Shown: positions 1 to 9,140 of the stretch, in pieces | How the letters are laid out: each line of letters begins with the position of its first letter | How positions within the stretch are numbered: the first letter of the stretch is position 1 | From: SB15 sp964639245 | GTDB lineage: Bacteria > Chloroflexota > Anaerolineae > Aggregatilineales > J027 | Assembly: GCA_964639245.1 (NCBI GenBank) | Contig: CAZXCU010000001.1 | Location: 868,001 to 932,000, forward strand | Direction of reading: 5' to 3' | Length of the DNA: 64,000 nt | Program-made: the position numbers and the translations under genes | The notes under the pieces: generated by a model | Database searches by the model: none | What the model was told of the DNA's origin: nothing | What the model saw: the letters and a program-made list of their open reading frames with translations, nothing else

Positions 1-602
1 TGTTTGATCCACTGGTCTGGCGCAATCAAATACCACTCCCAGCCATCGACCAACACTGTCGCAAAAATGGAGGCGCGGTGGTAGCGGGGCAAAATGGCTA
101 ACGAATCGTCCGGCGCACCGCCCGGATACGCGGAGGGATGTCCTTCGACGAGAATCCACAGCATCGGGTAGGGGAGGTCATTTTCAAAAAATACGCCTGT
201 AAATTCGCTTGGCTTCACGCCATAGACATGTTCATCATCGGCGACCCATTGCCCCTGATTAATCTCGACCCATCCTTCAAGGTAACTATAAGCGGAAATA
301 TAGTGATAGCCGGGGTCAAGCGTTTTGATGGGTGCGCCGTGCGGGGCGTTATAAATGGTTATGCCTGCCGGTGCATCCAACCGCCAATAGGCATAGCGGT
401 AAATTTCATCCAGATTCGGGTCAAGCGGCAGCACGTCCGGTTCGGGATACTGTGCCATTTCCGCGAGTAATTGTTCGTATTCTGCTTCGGGCAGCCCCGC
501 ACGACAGCCATTCCGATTCGGCGACTCCAAACAATCTTCCGCAAAAACTATCGGGGCAGTGAGCCAATACAGACCGCAGAACAGGGTTATCAGCAGGCGC
601 AA
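1..602 (-). CDS. Secreted L,D-transpeptidase-like protein (N-terminal part, cut by window edge)
   Basis: The reading frame is open from a TTG at 602 to the left edge, giving about 200 residues of a longer protein. The start is chosen because GGGAGAAG lies just upstream at good spacing, and a signal peptide follows (LRLLITLFCGLYWLTAP, then cleavage before AEDC). After it come CLESPNRNGCRAGLPEAEY and a Trp/Tyr-rich region with WEWYLIAPDQW at the edge. From memory this layout matches the N-terminal half of secreted YkuD-type L,D-transpeptidases of Chloroflexota, which act on peptidoglycan outside the membrane. The catalytic HxxxxSHGCxN region would lie beyond the window and cannot be seen, so the family call is an inference. 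Confidence 0.5.
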   Translation of the reverse strand, partial: MRLLITLFCGLYWLTAPIVFAEDCLESPNRNGCRAGLPEAEYEQLLAEMAQYPEPDVLPLDPNLDEIYRYAYWRLDAPAGITIYNAPHGAPIKTLDPGYHYISAYSYLEGWVEINQGQWVADDEHVYGVKPSEFTGVFFENDLPYPMLWILVEGHPSAYPGGAPDDSLAILPRYHRASIFATVLVDGWEWYLIAPDQWIK

Positions 603-632
603 AATTTCTTCTCCCGAATTAGGTATAATCTC

Positions 633-660
633 ACTATAAAAGAATTTTTGGGCGGGTCAA
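633..660 (-). promoter_or_regulatory. Putative sigma-70 promoter of the leftmost gene
   Basis: On the minus strand TTGACC (660-655) and TATAGT (638-633) are separated by 16 bases, about 30 bases before the TTG start at 602. A TATAAT on the opposite strand (624-629) could serve the divergent gene at 682, but no good -35 box accompanies it. Confidence 0.4.
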
Positions 661-681
661 TCTGCGTAGGGAAATCGCCAG

Positions 682-1098
682 ATGGAATTTCAACTGATTG
701 CTTTTTTTGGTTTGCTCTCCCTTGCTCCTACCGTAATGGCGCTGAATGATTGGCGCGTGTGGTATTTGCTCTGGCGCTACGGGGAAACGATGGAAGCCCA
801 GATTCAATATCACTGGGAAGCGCCGATTGGTCTTTTTAAGCATTATTACGTCATTTATGAATTTGAGGTGCCGGACGAAAATGGCGATTTTCTCCTGCAA
901 AGCCGCTATACCGAAGTGGAACGCGCTCAGTATTTTGCCCTGCTGGAAGGTGAACCGTTGCAGGTGAGATTCGCCAGTAAAAATCCGCGTGTGTTTCGTT
1001 TGGAAGGCCAGCCCACCGCCCAATGGCATTGGACATTCGGTTCCATTGCATGTTGGGTGTATGTGGGCTTCATGGGCTATATCATGATAACAAGCTAG
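682..1098 (+). CDS. Small two-helix membrane protein, DUF3592-like
   Basis: This 138-residue protein has a hydrophobic helix at each end (about residues 3-22 and 115-135). Between them lies a soluble part of about 90 residues beginning near YGETMEAQI and containing VIYEFEVPDENGDF and PLQVRFASKNPRVFRL. That plan, a beta-rich extracytoplasmic domain of the form 'conversion of a field / Y.V.Y.F / V.Y.P.NP' held between two helices, is typical of the DUF3592 family, whose function is unknown. AGGGAAA lies about 10 bases before the ATG. It is divergent from the transpeptidase-like gene and overlaps the end of the convergent SDR gene by 4 bases. Confidence 0.6.
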   Translation: MEFQLIAFFGLLSLAPTVMALNDWRVWYLLWRYGETMEAQIQYHWEAPIGLFKHYYVIYEFEVPDENGDFLLQSRYTEVERAQYFALLEGEPLQVRFASKNPRVFRLEGQPTAQWHWTFGSIACWVYVGFMGYIMITS

Positions 1099-1832
1099 AG
1101 GCTGAGTTTCTTAAAAATCCGTTCGGGGATGTTGCGAATAATCATCATAATGAACATCCAGAAGAACGGTACATACAGCACATCCCGTTGGTTTTTCATG
1201 GCGGTGTAAATGGCTTTGCCGACACGGGTGGAACTGGCAAACAAGGGATTTTTCTTGATGTCTGCCGTCATGGGGGTATCCACAAAACCGGGCTTGATGG
1301 TCAACACCGTCACATTCGATCTGGCAAGACGGTTGCGTAAGCCCTGCAAAAACAGGCTCTTTGCGCCCTGTGCTGTTCCATAAATGTAGTTAGAACCGCG
1401 TCCCCTATCCCCTGCCACGGATGAAATCACCGCGATGACCCCGCGTTTTTGCTGTTCAAAAATCGTCCCAAGCAGGGTCAAGAGCGAGGCCGCACTCAAG
1501 AAATTGACATTCAGTTCGTGCAGGGTGGCCTGAACATCATTTTCAATTGCTGATTGGTCAGGCAGTGTGCCATGTGCCATCAACACCGCGTCAATCACGC
1601 CGAGCGTCTCAATTGCGGCATCAATCAGGGGTTGATGCTGGTCGAGTCGGGTCAAATCCAGCGCGTAGGTTTCAATCCGCTTTGCGCCACGTACCCGCAA
1701 ATCGTCCGCAATCATTGCTAACTTTTCGGGGTTACGTGCTACAAGGAAAAATTCTGCGCCGTCCGCCGCAAAAAATTTGATGGTTTCTTGGGCAATCGCT
1801 GAGGTTGCCCCGATGACTAAAATTTTGAGCAT
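1095..1832 (-). CDS. SDR-family oxidoreductase, DprE2-like, with altered active-site lysine
   Basis: This is a 245-residue short-chain dehydrogenase. The nucleotide-binding motif GATSAIAQ is at residues 8-15 and the catalytic Ser region ISSVAGDRGRGSNYIYG at 136-152. Together with the adjacent DprE1-like gene 8 bases upstream, it resembles the enzyme that reduces the 2-keto intermediate in decaprenylphosphoryl-arabinose synthesis. The start at 1832 is preferred over the longer frame because AAGGGGAGCT precedes it and the Rossmann fold begins at once. The residue four positions after the catalytic Tyr151 is Gln155 (codon CAG) instead of the usual Lys; a Lys occurs at 158. Activity is therefore uncertain, although the family assignment is firm. 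Confidence 0.75.
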   Translation of the reverse strand: MLKILVIGATSAIAQETIKFFAADGAEFFLVARNPEKLAMIADDLRVRGAKRIETYALDLTRLDQHQPLIDAAIETLGVIDAVLMAHGTLPDQSAIENDVQATLHELNVNFLSAASLLTLLGTIFEQQKRGVIAVISSVAGDRGRGSNYIYGTAQGAKSLFLQGLRNRLARSNVTVLTIKPGFVDTPMTADIKKNPLFASSTRVGKAIYTAMKNQRDVLYVPFFWMFIMMIIRNIPERIFKKLSL

Positions 1833-1840
1833 AGCTCCCC

Positions 1841-3154
1841 TTATGATTGAGTCACCCGCCGCCAAAAACTGGAGGAAAAACACGGGTCAATAAACTGAGC
1901 AAATTTTTCCCATTGAGGATACGAAGCGCGGAAACTTTCGCCGGACATCCGCGCATCTTTGGCGGGGTAGAGCGCCCCCCCATTTTCAAACACAATTGTA
2001 TCGAGTTCGTCAAGGAGTTTAAGGGTGTGTTCCCCGCGAAAAGCAAAATCCAGCGCCAAGGTCACCCCCGGACGCGGGAAGGACAGCAAACCGGGTGATT
2101 TTTTATCGCCAAAAGTTTTGAACACCACCAACGGCGACCCCTGCCCGGATTTGGCAATCCGACGGAAGATTTCCTTAATCGGTTCGCGGGTTTCCTTGTA
2201 GGGAATCACAAATTGGTACTGCAAAAAGCCGGCTTTGCCGTAGCCCTTATACCAATCTTTAATGGCATCGAGGGGGTAGAAAAACGGGTTGTAATGGACG
2301 ACCCCGCTCATTTTTTTACGCAGTTGCTTGTGGTAGTACACTTCATTAAACAACTTGACCGTATAGGTATTAACCGCATTGGAGGGAAAATCGATGGGGA
2401 CAGGAATCATCGGAAGCGGGCGGGGTTCGTTGTCCATCCCCAAGGGAGGGTCATAAAAATCTCCCCGCGAAAATAAGCCGCGTCCTAAATTCGGTTCTTG
2501 GGACAAACAATCCACCCACGAGACTGTATAGGGGAAGGATTGCGAATCGTCGGTGATGTCAAAAAATTCATCCACATCACGGAATTTAATCGACTCCATC
2601 GCAATAAACGGTGTGGGAATACGTTTCAGGCGAATTTCCGCCCACAAGATAATCCCGGTCAGCCCTAACCCACCGATAGTTGCTTCAAACAAATCGAGGT
2701 TTTCTGTTGGTGAACACACTACCCGCCCACTATCGGAACGATAAAGTTCAAAGCGGGTCACATGGCAGCCGAAGGTTCCCGCCACATGATGATTTTTCCC
2801 GTGAACATCATTGGCAATTGCCCCGCCCACCGAGATAAATTTGGTGCCGGCAGTGACGGGGATAAACCAGCCACGCGGCACAATTAGATTCAAAATCTCC
2901 TGAACGGAAACCCCGCCTTCGCAGCGCAGCAGCCCGTTTTCCTCATCAAACGCGATAAACTGGTTTAAGCCTGTGGCATCGACCAGAATGCCGTTTTCGT
3001 TCAAACAGCTATCGCCATAACTGCGCCCATACCCAAACGGCAGGATTTTTTTATCAAATCGGGCAAAATCCGGCAGTTCATCGCGCCAATGGAGTGGCAC
3101 AACCGTTTGATGATTGATTTTAGGATAGCGTGTCCACGATTCATAGCGCTTCAT
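1841..3154 (-). CDS. FAD-linked oxidase, DprE1-like
   Basis: This 437-residue protein has the VAO-type FAD-binding domain in its first half: GYGRSYGDS at residues 41-49 and SVGGAIANDVHGKNHH at 108-123. The C-terminal substrate domain carries YPAKDARMSGESFRASYP near its end. These match the DprE1 family, which oxidises the C2 hydroxyl of a polyprenyl-phosphoryl pentose. It forms a two-gene unit with the SDR gene downstream, 8 bases apart, so the pair would perform a net 2-epimerisation. The exact lipid-sugar substrate in this organism cannot be read from the sequence. Confidence 0.8.
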   Translation of the reverse strand: MKRYESWTRYPKINHQTVVPLHWRDELPDFARFDKKILPFGYGRSYGDSCLNENGILVDATGLNQFIAFDEENGLLRCEGGVSVQEILNLIVPRGWFIPVTAGTKFISVGGAIANDVHGKNHHVAGTFGCHVTRFELYRSDSGRVVCSPTENLDLFEATIGGLGLTGIILWAEIRLKRIPTPFIAMESIKFRDVDEFFDITDDSQSFPYTVSWVDCLSQEPNLGRGLFSRGDFYDPPLGMDNEPRPLPMIPVPIDFPSNAVNTYTVKLFNEVYYHKQLRKKMSGVVHYNPFFYPLDAIKDWYKGYGKAGFLQYQFVIPYKETREPIKEIFRRIAKSGQGSPLVVFKTFGDKKSPGLLSFPRPGVTLALDFAFRGEHTLKLLDELDTIVFENGGALYPAKDARMSGESFRASYPQWEKFAQFIDPCFSSSFWRRVTQS

Positions 3155-3240
3155 CAGCGTGTATCACCTACTTTAGTAAATCGCTGTGGGTAGTATAGCT
3201 TTAGGCAGCAGACAGGTAAACTGTGGAAACTCACGTTTTC

Positions 3241-4104
3241 TTAAGGATTCATCACCTCAATCACGCCATCGCGTGCAATTCGCACAGATTTTCCACACTG
3301 CTGGCACACCCATGCCGATTCATTTTGCAGCATTTCTACCTGATGGCACTGTGGACACTGCCAGATTTCCTCCAAAGGCCGCGCCCGTGTCGCCAGACTT
3401 TCGCCCGGTTTCCGCGCCCACACCAGATCATACAAATCCTGCCATGCCACGATTTCAACCTCTAGTAACCCGAATTTTTGGCGGTAAATTTCATAGGCTC
3501 GTTCGCGTGACCATGTTTTGCCCGGCATCAATTTGGCATCTGTCCCGCGCCGATTGGTCAGCAGCAGCCATCCCCCCGGACGAGTCACCCGCATCATTTC
3601 GGCAATGACTTCGTAGGGACGGCTCATAAATTCGAGCGCTTCCAAACTGGACACAAAATCAAAGGTGTTGTCAGGAAAAGGCAGTTTTTCGGCGGGGAGG
3701 TGCATCAAATAGACCCGGTGACAATCCATCCATTCCGCCACCCGCCGCACGCCGTGATGCAGCATCCGCCGACTCAAATCGATCCCTACCACCGTTCCCA
3801 TAAAACCGGGGTTGGTCATCAAGGCACGCGGTAAACGGGCAGTTCCCGTCGCAACATCCAGCACCATCGGCGCGTGATTCGGTTTGAGTTTTTGCTGGAT
3901 CGGCCACGCTAAAAAACGGGCTTCGTAGAGGGGTTCATATTTTTTGGTGCGTTCATAGCGGCTGGCGTATACATCATACAGCCAGATGACCACCCGCCGC
4001 CCTAAATAGACTCCTTCGGTGGTGATGAGCAGCCACCATAGCAGGACTCCTGCCCAGAACAGCCCCACCACCACCCCAAGAAGGGTGATAAGGAAATTTA
4101 CCAC
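3241..4104 (-). CDS. Membrane-anchored class I methyltransferase with C-terminal zinc ribbon
   Basis: The 287-residue product has one strong N-terminal helix (residues about 3-27). A SAM-binding domain follows, with motif I VLDVATGTAR at 81-90 and a Methyltransf_11 fold (GIDLSRRML, LPFPDNTFDFV, RVTRPGGWLLLTNRR). The tail is a four-cysteine zinc ribbon (C250, C253, C267, C270). The GTG start at 4104 sits inside the stop region of the upstream TerB-like gene (7-base overlap, GTGGTAA), which implies translational coupling. The substrate is unknown; a small molecule or lipid near the inner membrane is possible. Confidence 0.75.
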   Translation of the reverse strand: MVNFLITLLGVVVGLFWAGVLLWWLLITTEGVYLGRRVVIWLYDVYASRYERTKKYEPLYEARFLAWPIQQKLKPNHAPMVLDVATGTARLPRALMTNPGFMGTVVGIDLSRRMLHHGVRRVAEWMDCHRVYLMHLPAEKLPFPDNTFDFVSSLEALEFMSRPYEVIAEMMRVTRPGGWLLLTNRRGTDAKLMPGKTWSRERAYEIYRQKFGLLEVEIVAWQDLYDLVWARKPGESLATRARPLEEIWQCPQCHQVEMLQNESAWVCQQCGKSVRIARDGVIEVMNP

Positions 4105-5012
4105 AACGTTGCCATGAATTGAGCGCGGTCACGGGCGGCTTGGTAATCATCTTCGGTTAATTTGAGCGCCCGCGTGATGCTGCGAATTTCCTGCTTTTCT
4201 TCTTTGGCGATGCCATCCGCAGACCGCGCAACATCAAACAGAACATCCACAAAATCGAGCCGTTCCTGTGGGATGGTGGTTTCATACAATTCGCGTGCCA
4301 AGCGGTACAAATCAAGCTGCTGTTCCACCGCCTGCACCGCGCAATCGGTCACGATGGTGGCGTGGGTGTCACGCAAATTCCAATCGCGTTGCAAAATCCG
4401 ATGGATGGCAGTGGTTTCTTCGGCGCTAATGTTCTCATCGGCATACGCAACCCGCCCCATCAATGCACCCGCCAGCGCCAATTTCCGAATTTCGGTTTCA
4501 TCAAGGTCGAGTTGTGCTTCCAACTGTTCCCCGAACCGTTCGCGCATCAGGTTGTACACACGGTTTTTGACAAAATCTTGCAGGTAATCCGAATTTTTCA
4601 TGCGGGCAGCCCGTTTTTGGAGCATTCCTTCAATCAATTGCCCCATTTCGTCGACCATCGTGGTATCAACATTTTCAAACGAACGTTTGAGGCTGCGTAA
4701 GATGCCTTTTTCGCGTTCGGTCAGTTCGCCGTCCACATGCGCCATATCCAAGAGCAGTTTACGGGCATATTCTTTGTCGTCATCGGTTTGCAGGGTCTGG
4801 AGAAATTCTTCGGTCAAAATTTGCATTTCGGTTTTATGGATGGGGGTCATCCAATAAATTTCGAGGTCGTCCCAGTCATCGGCGGTCAGGTCGGGAATAC
4901 GGAACATGACATCTTTTAACAAGCGGAGTTCTGCGTCGGTCACTTTGCCATCTGCCCACGCCAAGCCGATTAGGACTCGTGCCAGTGCTTTGACGGTTTC
5001 TGTTTTTGCCAT
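4098..5012 (-). CDS. Protein with two TerB-like domains
   Basis: The 304-residue, all-helical acidic protein shows two copies of a TerB-like pattern. The first runs over residues 1-115 (LIGLAWADGKVTDAELRLL, then LLLDMAHVDGELTEREKGIL). The second runs over 180-300 (LMGRVAYADENISAEETTAI, then LFDVARSADGIAKEEKQEI). The repeated 'A.ADG.....E' motif is the acidic metal-binding signature of TerB/DjlA-like domains. No signal peptide is present, so it is probably cytosolic. AAGGAG lies 7 bases before the ATG. It is coupled to the membrane methyltransferase downstream, suggesting a joint role; the function is not known. Confidence 0.7.
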   Translation of the reverse strand: MAKTETVKALARVLIGLAWADGKVTDAELRLLKDVMFRIPDLTADDWDDLEIYWMTPIHKTEMQILTEEFLQTLQTDDDKEYARKLLLDMAHVDGELTEREKGILRSLKRSFENVDTTMVDEMGQLIEGMLQKRAARMKNSDYLQDFVKNRVYNLMRERFGEQLEAQLDLDETEIRKLALAGALMGRVAYADENISAEETTAIHRILQRDWNLRDTHATIVTDCAVQAVEQQLDLYRLARELYETTIPQERLDFVDVLFDVARSADGIAKEEKQEIRSITRALKLTEDDYQAARDRAQFMATLW

Positions 5013-5174
5013 TGTCTTTCTCCTTTAAGGCTTCAGGGCATTCGCGGTTAGGGAAAAATTGTTATCCTTACCCCTAAAACCCATGTTTCGTACCTTTGCT
5101 TCTGAGTTTAGAATAAAAAGCCCTGCATGACCATCCAGCAGACGCGAAATTGATGAATTTTTAACATCCAACCG

Positions 5175-5960
5175 CTAGGCTTTTTTATAGGCAATCACGA
5201 TGAACTTGCCCACCGATTCGGTTTGTGGGTCAATTCGCTTTAAGTCAACGTCGTATGCCCCGTAAATTGTCAGGCCAGCTTTTTCTGCCAACCGCGCAAT
5301 GGTCACATAGGGAAACCCACGCAGCGTCAGATAAGTTTGTGACCGTTTCCACTGTGGTTCGCTCTTAGCACGGGTAAAAATACTCAACCGCTGTTTTAAG
5401 GCCATATTGTCGTAATTGAAATTATTTTCCACCGCCAGAAAAATACGGTCTGAAATATCCAATACCAGCTGAGACGACCCGATTTCCTCGCCCAAGCCAT
5501 AAAGGGTGGTCATGTCAAAAATGAACACTTTTTTGGGCGAAAGCGCTGCCGCCGCTTTGGTGAACACCATTTCAATATCGCGCAAGCTGCGGAGTTCGTT
5601 CAGCACATTCCCCAAGCAAAAAATCAAATCTTGCCCGGTGGGGTACTCCATGGTGGCAAGATCGCCTTCCAGAAATTTGACATGGTAGCCTGTTCCTTGC
5701 GAACGAAACCGCGCTGCTTCTAACATCGCCGGGCTGTTATCCACGCCGGTGGCTTCCAGATTGCGGGTGGCGAAAAAGGCGGTACTTGCCCCGGTGCCAC
5801 AGCCCAAATCTAACACCCGCCGCCCCAACCAATCCAGAGCCTGCTGCTGCTGGACAAAGGTCAGCAATTCAGGGGCAAGGCTGGCGGCAAACTGCGAAAA
5901 ACCAGCATCATCGTAAATGGGAGCTAGCGGGGCGTAGGTATCTGGTTGGGGAGTTGTCAT
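5175..5960 (-). CDS. Class I SAM-dependent methyltransferase
   Basis: This 261-residue protein has motif I VLDLGCGTG at residues 49-57, a motif II acidic residue in TGVDNSPAM, and LIFCLGNVLNEL and KVFIFDMTTLYGL further on. It has no membrane segment or extra domain. The substrate cannot be deduced. AGAGGA stands about 9 bases before the ATG. It lies 162 bases upstream of the TerB-like gene on the same strand; the gap holds only a weak T-rich stem, so co-transcription is possible but not clear. Confidence 0.75.
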   Translation of the reverse strand: MTTPQPDTYAPLAPIYDDAGFSQFAASLAPELLTFVQQQQALDWLGRRVLDLGCGTGASTAFFATRNLEATGVDNSPAMLEAARFRSQGTGYHVKFLEGDLATMEYPTGQDLIFCLGNVLNELRSLRDIEMVFTKAAAALSPKKVFIFDMTTLYGLGEEIGSSQLVLDISDRIFLAVENNFNYDNMALKQRLSIFTRAKSEPQWKRSQTYLTLRGFPYVTIARLAEKAGLTIYGAYDVDLKRIDPQTESVGKFIVIAYKKA

Positions 5961-6063
5961 CGTTCAAAATCCTCTGCTACGGATATTTTACAGCAAATGG
6001 GCGTTAATTTTCTAATTACGCTATACTCATAGCACATTAATCTAGCAAAATTTGGGTGCTTGC

Positions 6064-9000
6064 ATGTGGACTCCCCCTGCAATTATCTCTCGTTCAACTT
6101 CCAGAGCCGCCTACGGGTTTGATGCTCAGGGACAGCTGGTTGCCGATGTCAGTGGACAAGCGCTTCGGGCGATTCATGCTGCGATGCACGCCGCACTTCG
6201 GGAACGGTTACGGTCTGAATCGGCTGAAAATGTCAGCCAGGCTCTCAAAGCGGCGACCTCCGTATGGCTCGAAGCGCTGAATCATACCCTGCGTGATGCC
6301 GTTCCCCTCACCGAAGCATGGATTAAGGGGACGATGTACAGCTATTCCACTGAATTTTTCTTTCTCGCGGATGTGTATGCCCGTCAAATCTGCGACAACG
6401 ATGAGCGCTATGTCAATGCGCTGGTGGAAGAAATGTTGCCTGCCTCGTTTAAGCACATTGGTGAGGCATTGACGCTTTCCCAGATTTACAGCACCCACAC
6501 CTCACTTTTTCAACATGCCCCCCCCTTAGACATCCGCAGCGATAAAAAAAGCCGCAGCAGTCTGGTGATCGACTGGCATTATACCCCGTTAATGACACGG
6601 GTTGCCCCCGCCTATCGAGATGAACTCATTCAAAATATGCGCTATTTCATTCAGGCCATGTTGATTCGGGTACCGGAGTTGGTCAAAAATGAGCCTATCG
6701 CCCGGTTAGACAATCAATCGGCGGGGGAAGGGGTGGTGCGCTGGCGGGTCAATTGGCAGCAAAAACCTTTGATTCCGCGTTTGCATGTGCTGGCAGCCTT
6801 TGCCCTCTTACTTGCCATGATGATTCTGGGGGTGGTCATCGGTAACACGGCTATCGGTGTTTTCTTGGGGGCAGTCGGAGGTGCGGGGTCGGTAGCGCTT
6901 GCCGCATGGATGACCTTTATCAGCCAGCGCCAACGCATCACCGACCAGAAAACTGCCCTTTTGGAACATATCGAATATACCCAACTGCAAAGCCTCGAAC
7001 TTAATACGGTCTATGCCAATCTGCGCGGGGTTAATTCCGCCCATGAAAAACAAGTCCGCGATTTAACTGCCGTGCGGGATGCGGTGTTGGCGATGAGCGC
7101 CAATTTTGACCAGAATCGTGTGCTGGATGATCTTGTTCAGGCGATGACCAATGTGTTAGGTTTTGACCGTGCGCTGGTGCTGCTGCGTGACCGTCAAGAC
7201 AATACGCTTGTTTTCGGGGCAGCTTCTCATCCCCCCGGCGATGCGCGTGATCAGGTACGCTTGCAGCACATGGAATTTGAACTGCAAAATGCCGACAGCA
7301 AAGACACACTCATTCACAACTGGCTGGCGGGCAAAAGTCTGCAAGTCACCGACCCAACGATGTACCTTAGTTCCAGCCTGAATTGGCTGCTGGCGATGCT
7401 GGAATTTAATAATTTTTACAGCGTGCCGTTAACACTGGGGGCAGATTTGCTCGGTGTGGTGCTGGTGGACAATTATTTCAGCCGTCATGCGATTACACCG
7501 CAGGACAGAAGTTTGGTGGATGCGCTCGCCACCAATATCGCCATCACCTTAGAAAATGCGCGTCTGTATCATTTGCAAGATACCCAACTCCAAAAAAATC
7601 TGTATGAACTCAAAATCCTCGAACAAATTGACCGCGAGCTGACCAAAAATCTTCGTCTCAATTATGTGATGGAAATGCTGGTCGATTGGGCGATGCGCTT
7701 TACTGGCGCGCAACTTGGCACGCTTATTCAGGTGGATGAAAAACTGGCCTACGGTGAATATGCCGTTTTTTATGGCTGCGAAGAAAGCCAATTGATTGGC
7801 GGTGCGGCGCGCCAACCCGTCCCCTTAACCGAACTCGGTATTGCCGGACGCGCCATTGTGACGGGAGAAAATCAAATTATCCGCGAGATTGCCGAGGATG
7901 AAGATTATAAAACCATCATTGAAGGCATGAAGGAACAAATTTCTGTGGTCATTTCGCGTCGTAGTCGCACCATCGGCGTGATGACGATTGAAACGACCAA
8001 CAGTTTTGACGAGGAACACGAAAAATTCATGGTGCGCTTGGCAGCGCGGGCAGGGGTGGTGATTGAAAATGCCCGCCTGTTTGCCGAAAGTCAGCAAGAG
8101 CGCGAAAAACTCAGCGCGATCATTAATAACACTGCGGATGCGGTTATTGTAGTAGACAGCCATCACGACATCAGTTTGCTCAACAAAGCGGCGATGCGTG
8201 TTTTTAAATTCAGCGAAACCGAGACCTTCACGGGACATCCGTTCAAAGAAGTTTTTCTCGATTCGCCTTTCGGTCAATTCTATAACGAGTTAATGGCTGA
8301 AAAACCGCTTTTCCACAGCAAAGAAATTATGCTGGGCAAAAACACCTACGAAACCAGCGCCACCTATGTAGAACAGGTCGGTTATACGATGCTGCTGCAT
8401 GATGTGACGTTGTTCAAAGAAATTGACAAACTCAAGGACGAATTGGTCTCGACTGTTTCGCACGATTTAAAGAACCCGCTTTCCGTTTTAAATGCCTATG
8501 TCGAAATGATCGACATGACACAGGAATTAAACGATCAAGGCAATCGGTATATCGAACGGATTCGCCATTCCGTCAAAAGTATGCACCACCTCATCGACGC
8601 GCTGCTTGACCTCGCCAAAATTGACGCGGGCTTGCAATTAAAATGTGCGCCTGTGTCGGTGACGGAATTGGTGCGTCATACTTTTGAGGAACAAAGCATC
8701 ACTGCTCAGAAGAAAAATATTGAACTTGTCACCCATGTGTCGCCGGAACTGCCATGGATGAACGCGGAAGATTGGCGGATTCAGCAGGTGATTAACAATC
8801 TAGTCAACAATGGCATCAAGTACACCCCCAATGATGGGCGTGTCGAGGTTCATGCCCTGCAAGACGGCGACTTTATCCGTATAGAAGTCCGTGATACCGG
8901 CTACGGCATCCCCGACGACCAGTTGAAAAAGGTCTGGGAACGCTTTGAGCGCATTCGTGACGAGCGCACAAAGCATATTTCCGGTACGGGTTTGGGGCTG

Positions 9001-9111
9001 GCGATTGTCAAAACAGTGGTCGAAGCACACGGCGGTACAGTCGGCGTGACCAGCAAAGAAGGGGTCGGTTCCACCTTCTGGTTCACTGTTCCTATTTATC
9101 AGGATGAGTAG
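6064..9111 (+). CDS. Membrane sensor histidine kinase with two GAF domains and a PAS domain
   Basis: The product is 1015 residues from the ATG at 6064; an in-frame TTG at 6052 is possible. In order it has a helical N-terminal region of about 235 residues, two membrane segments (about 240-262 and 265-287), a short coiled coil, GAF1 (about 345-495), GAF2 (about 515-675), a PAS domain (about 680-780), HisKA with phospho-acceptor His800 in STVSHDLKNP, and HATPase_c with the N box NNLVNNGIKYTP, G1 DTGYGIP and G2 GTGLGLAIVK. All catalytic motifs are intact. No response regulator lies nearby, so it is an orphan kinase whose partner is elsewhere. The N-terminal region resembles no sensor fold I recognise. 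Confidence 0.85.
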   Translation: MWTPPAIISRSTSRAAYGFDAQGQLVADVSGQALRAIHAAMHAALRERLRSESAENVSQALKAATSVWLEALNHTLRDAVPLTEAWIKGTMYSYSTEFFFLADVYARQICDNDERYVNALVEEMLPASFKHIGEALTLSQIYSTHTSLFQHAPPLDIRSDKKSRSSLVIDWHYTPLMTRVAPAYRDELIQNMRYFIQAMLIRVPELVKNEPIARLDNQSAGEGVVRWRVNWQQKPLIPRLHVLAAFALLLAMMILGVVIGNTAIGVFLGAVGGAGSVALAAWMTFISQRQRITDQKTALLEHIEYTQLQSLELNTVYANLRGVNSAHEKQVRDLTAVRDAVLAMSANFDQNRVLDDLVQAMTNVLGFDRALVLLRDRQDNTLVFGAASHPPGDARDQVRLQHMEFELQNADSKDTLIHNWLAGKSLQVTDPTMYLSSSLNWLLAMLEFNNFYSVPLTLGADLLGVVLVDNYFSRHAITPQDRSLVDALATNIAITLENARLYHLQDTQLQKNLYELKILEQIDRELTKNLRLNYVMEMLVDWAMRFTGAQLGTLIQVDEKLAYGEYAVFYGCEESQLIGGAARQPVPLTELGIAGRAIVTGENQIIREIAEDEDYKTIIEGMKEQISVVISRRSRTIGVMTIETTNSFDEEHEKFMVRLAARAGVVIENARLFAESQQEREKLSAIINNTADAVIVVDSHHDISLLNKAAMRVFKFSETETFTGHPFKEVFLDSPFGQFYNELMAEKPLFHSKEIMLGKNTYETSATYVEQVGYTMLLHDVTLFKEIDKLKDELVSTVSHDLKNPLSVLNAYVEMIDMTQELNDQGNRYIERIRHSVKSMHHLIDALLDLAKIDAGLQLKCAPVSVTELVRHTFEEQSITAQKKNIELVTHVSPELPWMNAEDWRIQQVINNLVNNGIKYTPNDGRVEVHALQDGDFIRIEVRDTGYGIPDDQLKKVWERFERIRDERTKHISGTGLGLAIVKTVVEAHGGTVGVTSKEGVGSTFWFTVPIYQDE

Positions 9112-9133
9112 GGGCGGGGATTGTCCCTGCCCT
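9111..9133. terminator. Hairpin between convergent genes
   Basis: GGGGCGGGGA (9111-9120) pairs with TCCCTGCCCT (9124-9133), with two G-U pairs and a 3-base loop. It starts at the last base of the kinase stop codon and ends just before the stop of the convergent dehydratase. It has no clear T-run, so it may be a bidirectional terminator or a short relative of the GGGCGGG repeat seen elsewhere in the window. Confidence 0.4.
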
Positions 9134-9140
9134 CAAGTTG

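Noticed and set aside
359..544. A 61-codon minus-strand frame at the left edge
   Set aside because: It is a shadow of the transpeptidase-like gene in another frame, which is open over the whole stretch and has a signal peptide and ribosome site.
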